From Trematomus loennbergii (Eukaryota > Chordata > Actinopteri > Perciformes > Nototheniidae): a stretch of DNA of 64,000 bases. Each line of letters starts with the position of its first letter. The first letter of the stretch is position 1. The notes below the pieces were generated by a model, which saw only the letters and a program-made list of their open reading frames with translations, was not told the DNA's origin and made no database searches. The translations under genes and the position numbers were made by a program. Shown piece by piece: positions 57,001 through 64,000 of this stretch. The stretch covers positions 6,798,697 through 6,862,696 of the forward strand of contig JAAOOA010000060.1 in NCBI GenBank assembly GCA_012861695.1, read 5' to 3'.

Positions 57001-57255
57001 GTTGTGCATGTTTGTGTTACCTATATAAAAAATAATATCATTTTCAAAATCCGTTTTTACGATTTTTTGTGATTTTGGGTCCAAAATGTTCATATAGTAT
57101 CTCAAAATGAAAGAAATAACTATCAGGTTATATAGGTGAGGTTGTCCTTAAAAAAAAGATACCAAACATTGACATGCCAAACATTTCTTAATGGGGTTTA
57201 TTAAGACAAATCAAAAGTATGCGAAAACGACCAAATTAGGACTCCAAAGGGTTAA
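54025..57255 (+). mobile_element. piggyBac transposon, near complete
   Basis: TTAA at 54025-54028 and 57252-57255, 12-bp inverted ends CCCTTTGGAGTC. A CACGCCGGCGTG palindrome lies 20 bases inside the left end. It contains one transposase gene. At 3.2 kb it has the size of an autonomous element and is the least decayed DNA transposon in the window. Confidence 0.95.
54563..56704 (+). pseudogene. piggyBac transposase, two exons, three frameshifts
   Basis: Exon 1 (54563-54696) encodes MMKRTLNVSQAISLF and an acidic segment, ending at a GTAAG donor. Exon 2 starts at 55052 after TGTACAG and joins in frame, giving an Arg-Gly repeat linker (RGRGRGRGRGRGRV). After a frameshift at about 55160 the core begins at 55241: PGDMSPLDYFQLFFT, NLAVDERMVATKAKG (first Asp) and GYHIYMDNFYTSPKL (second Asp). 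After a second shift at about 56060 follow GPLVFVKWMDTREVS and NKNMGGVDLSDQLIQYY (third catalytic Asp). The C-terminal cysteine-rich domain (RRTCKHCHETRE) is shifted a third time at about 56610, ending CKACDVALCVVVDRNCFEAW. All catalytic aspartates persist, so inactivation is recent. The enzyme would cut and paste DNA at TTAA. Confidence 0.93.
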
Positions 57256-57931
57256 TAAATGCCATCCTTATACATATCCGTTTTAAATGATACTTGTGTT
57301 TTAATTATGTTTGATTCCATTAATTGAATTAAAGATGTTTTAATTAATTATACTGAAATGGTTGTTACATTGTCATCATGTAACTATTTTGTTCTTTTAT
57401 TTGCACCATGTAGTTGTGGATGTTAAATCATGGCCATATTTGTGTCTGATGAGAAACATGAACCATGTAAACACCTACCTTATTACACTGATTGGTATAA
57501 TCACAGAGAACAGTTGATATGTAATCATGATGATCAGTGAAAAGGAACCATTTACAAGCCGAAAAACAAATCTATTGTATGACTTTACATACTTGACAAA
57601 AGCTGGCAAGGTTGAACTAGGATTCCAATTGTCTTTATAAGTTGCAGTGATGTATTTACTTTCTCTTTAGATTTCAGGTCTGTAACACTGAATTATCTCA
57701 GATTTTGTTAATGAAGCTGATTGCTCTTCATCAATTTAGCTCTGTTGCTCCATTTCTGTGATCTTAAATGTACCTTAAGGCAAGTGTTTATTTATTTTAT
57801 CCGTAGTATTGTAAAGCACAATATTTTTCTTCGGATTGGAAGGCTTTTGAGTGTTCTGACAGAAAAGGCTACATAGTGAAGTGTTGGATCTCTGGTAACA
57901 TTGCATTGATGGGTTAACCTTAGCTCTAAGG
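57256..57931. other. No gene seen
   Basis: AT-rich apparently single-copy sequence after the piggyBac element. Confidence 0.4.
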
Positions 57932-58340
57932 CAGGGGTCGGCAACCCTAGGCACGCGTGCCACCATTGGCACGCGGTACCGTAACCAGTGGCACACTAGG
58001 AATAAGTGGAATAAGGGTGCAAAATATTAAATTGTATTTTTCGGATCCTGAACGAGACCGCCGCCAGAGCGCGTCTCCCCGTTACCTGCAGAAGGAAGCA
58101 TGCACGCAACGCAGCGCAGAAGGATAACTTCTAGGCCCCGCTCTCTTTAACTCCAGTCGACTTTCTGCTGCTTTCCTACGTGGTGAAACGATCAGGGGTG
58201 TAGTGATGCCGGAGCGCAGCGGAACGCGTGCCAGCACTTCACAAATTGCAGTACCCATAAGGAGCCGTACACATGCCGCATTTTTGCGTGGCTGTGTCTT
58301 TGGTTGAAAGCCCAGTGGCAATCTGCTCATCTGTCATGCT
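57932..58340 (+). mobile_element. hAT-type repeat fragment (CAGGGGTCGGCAACC start)
   Basis: It begins with CAGGGGTCGGCAACCC then GGCACGCGTGCC, a familiar terminus of vertebrate hAT repeats. The GC-rich interior runs to about 58340. The matching right end was not found, so the end coordinate is approximate. Confidence 0.5.
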
Positions 58341-59606
58341 GATCATACAATAACGCCATCAAAAATAATATGCTACATTACAGTACAACTACTTCTGGGT
58401 CTCTGTGTGTCATTGAAGCTCGGCTCTGTGTGTGTGGCTTATTGCTGTTAGCATTCTGGTTAGCATAGCTATGCTAACGAATATAAGCGAGCTTTTTTCT
58501 ACAACCAGGTGGAAGAGAGCTCTCTCCTGACAGGACTGAGAGGCTCAGAAACCTCAGCTCAGTGAGGTAAAGGCACACCTTATATGTCCATTATAGTGTT
58601 AAAAAAAGAGAATAAATGAAAAAAGGTATGACAGGTATTATTCTACAGTAAAACAAGAATATAGTTTAAAAGGGGAGTGATTTGTAAAATATCCATAAAG
58701 AAAAATAAAATCTGTTTACAGTTCTGTTTAATATGGGTGTTGACAGATGTATCCATAGATCTATTAATTTTGCTCTCAAAGTGCACCAGATTGATGCTTT
58801 TAACTTCAATATTTAAAAAAAAAGCCTGCCCGTTGTGTGATAAATCGGATGTGGATGTTTTCATATGGATGGGAGCATACTTGCTGCTCATGTTTCTGTT
58901 TGTTACATTTAATTAACCTGTTTTGACATTTGCTGTTAACACATTGCAAGTTTATTGTTGAATATTGGTGCTTAATCATCATTGGTGATTAGTGAGCCCC
59001 AATTATTTTCTTAAATCTTTGCAAATGTCAACATTTGTAGATAAATGTTCATACGTGTGTAGAAGAAAAAACTAACACATGCTTGTTTTATTGTCTTTAT
59101 AGGTTGAATATTACTTCCTCAAATACATAGTATTTCTTTACAAATATTGTAAGAAAATGAGAACACAGTTAACAGACTTCTTTCCATTTAATAAATATGA
59201 TTATAAATGCATAAAACAATTACCACAGCACAGTTGAGGTCAAACAAAAACACTGTAACACCTTACCGTCTGTTCTTATACAAAAGCTGTACAGTAATAA
59301 ACTCGTTTTTTTATCGTTATTCATATTTCTCTACAAAAATAATAATCTTGCTAATTCTGCGGGGAGGAGAGATTGAGAGAAAGACAGAGGGAGAGAGGGA
59401 GGCAGAGTGGTTCAAAGCTAGTCTACAACTTGGTACTGTTCTTACATCACAGCTCCTAACCAGGAGGACTTCCTGTTTCAACCTTTTTCCTCCCAAGAGA
59501 CAGAAGTTGCTTTTATCATGACGGACCTCCTTATATTGTAATTTCTGTTCCATCGGGTTAAAGTTTGGAATTCTACTGCAGTTGATTCTGACCATGGGGA
59601 TGCGGG
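58341..59606. other. No gene; one perfect 20-bp palindrome
   Basis: AT-rich sequence with the palindrome GTTAGCATAGCTATGCTAAC at 58459-58478. Open frames near 58650-58916 have no recognisable domain. Confidence 0.45.
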
Positions 59607-59663
59607 CTACGGTACGTCTTCCTCAAGCTGTTCATCATACAGTAGCTTAGTGCAAATGATGTC
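59607..59663 (-). other. Candidate terminal coding exon on the minus strand
   Basis: A pyrimidine-rich acceptor (TTACTGTCTTCCATGTTGCAG) precedes a phase-0 segment reading DIICTKLLYDEQLEEDVP then TAG. It is short, so chance is a serious alternative, and I do not recognise the protein. It would be the last exon of a gene entering from the right. Confidence 0.2.
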
Positions 59664-59889
59664 CTGCAACATGGAAGACAGTAAACGCACAGCTACAATA
59701 AAAATGAAAATGGCAGCAAAGTTGTTACCAACATCCTTTTAACATTACATTTTGAAATAGTAACGCTTCATCTAAAAGGTCAACCACTTAATAGAGGGTG
59801 ATGCACACCGGTAGTGTCTTGACATAACATGCCCCATCCACACCTAAGGACTGAGAGAACAGAGACTCAACAGATGCAAGGGGCACCAT

Positions 59890-60520
59890 CCACTTTTCAA
59901 AGTCTCAACAGTTGTACAACAAGCTGGGAAAGGGTTAGGGTTTTGGGGAGTGTGGTGCACGGGCTCTCGGGTCAATATTTTTAGTTTAAAAACCTATTTA
60001 AAAACTCCTATAATAAAACCAATAAAAGTTTATAAAAGCCCTGTTTGGTCTGTGTTAAAAATGTTTTAAAGAAAATGCAATAAAAGGGATAAAAGAGAGC
60101 AGCGGCTGAAGCACAGAGCGTATGCGGCGGGTTAAAACCTGTACTCCCTGCCCCCCCGAGGGGGTCCCCCCCGGTAGAGTGTCCGAGGCTGTGTCCCACA
60201 ACATCTGGTAAAAGACCTGGTAAGTGGATTAAAAACATCTGGCTAAAAGTACCGAGGTTGACCTTGCTTAAAACCGGCATGCAGGTAAAATTAGTGTGAT
60301 AAATAAATACATAAAAGTGCCTAGTAAATAAGTGCTTTTAAAAATAAGTCCTGGTAAAATATAAGATAAAATATATAAAACACACGGGTTAGTAGGCCCA
60401 CGGGGGGAGGAAAATATTTGAAAACAAAGTCAACCAAGTGTCCCTAAAAGTGTTTAAGGGTTAGGGTCAACCCACTTTTCAAAGTCTCAACAGTTGTGCA
60501 ACAAGCTGGGAAAGGGTTAA
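59890..60520. repeat. Direct repeat pair of about 50 bp, 582 bases apart
   Basis: CCACTTTTCAAAGTCTCAAC onward to AGCTGGGAAAGGGTTA occurs at 59890 and 60472 with one mismatch. The DNA between (59960-60460) differs in style, rich in TAAAA and with a C-run/G-run centre near 60150, and looks like an inserted or duplicated segment. Confidence 0.85.
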
Positions 60521-63136
60521 GGTTAGGGTCAACTTGACTCCACTGGAGGAAAAGCTGATTGTACCCTTTCTGTTATACAACTTTAACTAGCAATAGAGAC
60601 AGATCACTCTGGAAATGAACTGCTTCTAGTCTTGATACCAGAAGATACCTGAACACAGTGGCTAGCAAACAGCTGTTAGCTAGCCACTGTGGGCAAGCAA
60701 CACTTCCAACATAACTTGCTTGTTAGCTAGCATTGCGATATCTAGCAACCATGGCTGAAATAACATTGTAGTCAGTAATTGGTAACGTGAAAAATGCTCC
60801 ATGTCGCACAACATCATTTCAATGTAAATGAATACTATACTAAAGTATATGCTATACAGCATAAACAAACATATTTGAACACTAAATATTATCAGAAACT
60901 AATTGGTACACAGTGAACCTGGAGCCTTAAGGTCCCTCCGAGTTTCTGCATACCACAGATTTGGATACCAATATTGTCTGGTTGGTCGTCCAAATTTGTA
61001 AGCAATCCACCCACTACCAATTACTTTAACAATATATTTCCCTACACACTCCTTGACCTACCTCTAAATCCCACCAAGTCTTAAATATTCATTCACATGG
61101 GAATCCAAAATTAATCGCTGCTAGGTTTACTTCTACCAGGAAGATGTAGCTTTGCATTTAAGTTAGTTTAGGCAGTTTCTGAATAAAGTACTCTAGTGTG
61201 GACCAAAAAAAGCAATTCTGGACCAACTCTCTGAAAAAGTCTTGTAACGGTAGTTTTTGTCCGCATTCGAGTACGATTCCAAGCAAACCCTAATGTATTT
61301 TGATTCCATTGAGAACATAACATGACTGAATATCACAAAGTAAACCAAATCGAAGAGGATAAAAGGCTGACTGTTTTGGATCTAAAACGACATGGCAGGT
61401 TGTAATGAGTTCGAGAGAACTTGGAGCCTTAACTACAGGGGTTTTCGAAGACTTTGCAAATGTGTTCATCTTCCATGTTGCTCTGTTGGTGTTATCTCCG
61501 GCTGGTGGTTTTACTATATTCTACTGCCAAATTTCTGACCAAATAGAATGATGGAATGATTATGCACTATGAAACCATAGCACGCTAAATAGAAAACTAA
61601 CTAAAAGTATCAATATCACTTTGATCTGGACTTGCTGAAAAGACTATGACTTGTGAAAACACCTTAAGTGCCTAATCGTTGCTTTTCTGTACATTCTATT
61701 GATTGTGTTGTAGGTGAATCCATGGTGGCAATTCATGTACAGCTATGTCTGTACAATTGTGAAAAAAAATCATCCAAAGTTGACAGAATCACACTTCTGT
61801 ATTTTTTTCATCCAAAAAGTAATAAAGGGGGAACAACTAATATGGAAAGGTTGCCTCAGAAGATTTGAAAGACATCAATCATGCATTTACATCTGTCAGA
61901 TTTCACACACAGAGAACGGCAGGGCTTCCCATTCCTCTGAACAAACTAACCATCCATGTAGCCTGGTAGCATCTGCACTCTAGTTCTCCTGCTCTACAGC
62001 GCGGTATAATGAGCCGGGATGGAGAAAGGTGCTACTTGAGAGCGAGTCAGGACATTAGCCTAAATGTGTCACCAACCTTAGCCGGCCTCGAGCTTGACTG
62101 GCCACATTAAGTATTCAGGAAGTCAACTTATTCCATCCAATCCAGTACAATGCTCTTAATGCATCGTGGCCCCAAAAAGCCATCTCTCTATCCGTACCAC
62201 TTTCTCTTTGTCTCTCTCTCTCTTTCTCGCTGCCATGTTCTTTGGATTCTCCCACAAAGTATCTTATTTCCAGCACCATCCTTAAATCTTAGCTTTGATA
62301 AATAGAACTCTGCCTCAAATGGTGAGGTTGGCTGTGATTGGGGTGTGGCCACTTCAACCACTCCTTTTTATGGGATAGTCCTCTTCTTCCGTTCCTAGAA
62401 GGTGTAATAGTTATTGTAATAGTTGTAACAGTAGGGATCACTTGCAGTCTGAAGGTGTAGCGTTGGTAATGAGAAATCTCCTATTCCGAAGCACGAAACA
62501 TTTGACAAAGTTGTATGTATCGTAAATAGTACCAGAAGCATTAGATTAACAGCAAACGTTAAATAAAACCAGAAAAACCAAACCCAATAGATTTCAGTAG
62601 AAAATGTGTATTGTGCCATAAATCAGCTTCCCAAGAGACAATGGACCAAAAAGCTTTGAATTACCCTATTCACATTTTACAACAGCATTTCTGTTTAGTA
62701 TGACATTTGTTATTAAAATACACACATTTATAACAGACGGTCATGATTTACAAAATAAATGTGTAATTCACTTCATCAATTCATATGAATAAATAATACA
62801 CTACTGCTGATAGCTTCATAGAACAGCAAACCAATCTCAGATATGTAGGCAAAACCAAAATATTGTTGTTCAATTAATTTGTTATCCTCTCTAGTTCATG
62901 CTGGCGTTCCCTCTGAATTATGTATCTGACTTGTATAAATAAATGGGAAAATGTTTAATTTATCAGACACATGTCGAAGGAGAATGAAAAACCTGTACAC
63001 AGTTTCTTCAGGTTTGAACAGAGCACAGTATGTGTCAGCAGGGTCCAACATGCAGAGGTATAAAGCTCAAAACCATTGTGTCCAGAATGTTAAAAAATAT
63101 CCATGACGCAGCTGGAGTGGTAATCCAGTCCAGAGT
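60521..63136. other. No gene; AT-rich, possibly 3' UTR or intron
   Basis: I see no repeat ends or coding blocks over 2.6 kb, which is unusual in this window. If the exon candidate at 63137-63198 is real, this would be its 3' UTR on the minus strand. Confidence 0.35.
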
Positions 63137-63198
63137 TTAGACGATGTATGTGGGGAGTTCTGTGGAGAATTTCACATGTACATGAGGTTTCATACATC
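63137..63198 (-). other. Candidate terminal coding exon on the minus strand
   Basis: A strong acceptor (CTGTTTCTTTCTCTGTTCCC then GTTTATCCACAG) precedes 62 bases that read, with one base from a previous exon, CMKPHVHVKFSTELPTYIV then TAA. The polypyrimidine tract is good, but the coding piece is only 20 codons and unrecognised. Chance cannot be excluded. Confidence 0.25.
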
Positions 63199-63256
63199 CT
63201 GTGGATAAACGGGAACAGAGAAAGAAACAGGTGTCAGTTACTATATTGAACTAGAT

Positions 63257-63535
63257 CAGCGGTTTTCAGTGTAAGTGTAAGGCGCGCCTCCCTGGGGGCG
63301 CCAGAGAGCTTCAGGCAAGGCGCAGCATGAGAAAAAAATTACGAGAACAAGATGAGTAAAGTGTCAGTTGCACACTTTTGGCTGTCTGTGGAGACCGAAA
63401 AGGTTGTAAAAGTGCTCATTCCCTTCACCTCCACCTACCTGTGTGAGTGCGGGTTTTTTTGCAAGTACCGGTCAAGGCTGCAGCCAGAGGATGATCTGCG
63501 TTTATTCCTGTCTACATTGCATCCCCCCAGAGTCC
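63257..63535 (+). mobile_element. hAT element remnant
   Basis: It begins CAGCGGTTTTCAGTG, followed by GGCGCGCCTCCCTGGGGGCGCC, a known style of hAT terminus, and passes into a transposase C-terminal fragment. The right end is not clear; GTCCTG at 63532-63537 is a candidate. Confidence 0.55.
63364..63530 (+). pseudogene. hAT transposase C-terminal (dimerisation) fragment
   Basis: The frame reads KVLIPFTSTYLCECGFFCKY, then RSRLQPEDDLRLFLSTLHP. The pattern of F.STYLCE.GFS followed by K.R.RL..E.DLR..LS is the conserved hAT dimerisation region also found in ZBED-type domesticated proteins. The rest of the transposase is absent. Confidence 0.75.
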
Positions 63536-64000
63536 TGTACGGGTCTGATTTTCAAGACCCGCTCCCGCCCCGCCCCCGCGACGTGCAATTCCGAATCCGC
63601 CCGCCACCCGCACATATTGCCAATTAGTTCCGTAAACCGACCCGACCCGTCAGCACAAGATCCGCAAACCGACCCGAACCCGCATATCCTAGGAGCAATG
63701 AAACATGCAATTATTAACACACAGTCGCGTATTTGGTTCAAAAAGCGTGGGATGTTGGTTATTTTCTCCATCTAGGATGACACCAAAAGCCTCCCAGACG
63801 TTGGATTTTGCTCTTGAGGAAGAGTTATTTACAATGCTGTATTCTCCGCTAGAGCTTCACCTCAGCCATTTCGAATGTGGCGCGCTCAGCAGCAGATTGA
63901 TGCGGTGCAGATGTTATGATTATGCGCGGAATCTTTAAACATTAAATAAATTATTATTATTTAAATATATTTATTATGCAACACCCGCAACCCGACCCGC
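63536..64000. repeat. Interspersed repeat with CCCGACCCG motifs, cut by the window end
   Basis: TACGGGTCTGATTTTCAAGA followed by CCGCCCCCGC and repeated ACCCGACCC, with CCGCAACCCGACCCGC at the last bases. The repeated end motif suggests a transposon end continuing past 64000; class not determined. Confidence 0.5.

Noticed and set aside
58677..58916. 79-aa hydrophobic ORF with CPLCDKSD
   Set aside because: Overlaps an equally long antisense frame, is AT-rich, and has no recognisable family or splice context.

Overview
This is a stretch of vertebrate, most likely teleost (percomorph-type) nuclear DNA. The reasons are the density and mix of transposable elements (Sushi-like gypsy, L2/Rex1-like LINEs, a Ngaro tyrosine-recombinase retrotransposon, piggyBac and hAT elements), spliced reading frames with GT/AG signals, long TA, CA and CT microsatellites, and the absence of any bacterial-style operon. 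No complete ordinary host gene can be named. Nearly all coding capacity belongs to mobile elements, most of it broken by frameshifts.

Layout. 1-4329: minus-strand gypsy element (integrase, RNase H, RT, protease, gag, 5' LTR), running off the left edge and inserted into an older LINE that also carries an L2 tail. 4989-6146, 18083-19260 and 36504-37677: three copies of one TTAA-flanked, piggyBac-like non-autonomous element. 6830-10809: a complete LTR element with a 5-bp target duplication and one 818-aa repeat-rich ORF; its upstream LTR is split by a 950-bp terminal-inverted-repeat element. 13060-15708: decayed hAT element with an exact 8-bp duplication. 16250-16682: solo LTR. 20700-22640: a small spliced SGNH-hydrolase gene with one frameshift. 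27020-28454: minus-strand LINE 5' fragment.

31605-47489 is the most striking part: a nested stack. A TTAA-type DNA transposon was entered by a Ngaro element with intact split direct repeats (A1 ... B1-A2-B2). Ngaro was then entered by a Rex1/L2-like LINE (itself hit by a 652-bp inverted-repeat element and by a piggyBac-like MITE), by an L2 LINE, by a hAT MITE inside the recombinase gene, and by a TTAA MITE inside a 3' tandem array. Removing each insertion restores the Ngaro order gag, RT-RNase H, tyrosine recombinase.

47819-50622: 2.8-kb non-autonomous hAT. 51853-53892: piggyBac relic containing a hAT relic with a CGGBP1-like finger. 54025-57255: near-complete piggyBac with a spliced transposase carrying the catalytic aspartates but three frameshifts. 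57256-63250 is mostly unique AT-rich DNA, possibly intron or 3' UTR of a minus-strand host gene, with two weak candidate terminal exons. The window ends in further hAT debris.

All reading was by eye. Family names rest on recognised motifs and element structure, not on searches, and exact ends are firm only where a target-site duplication is stated.
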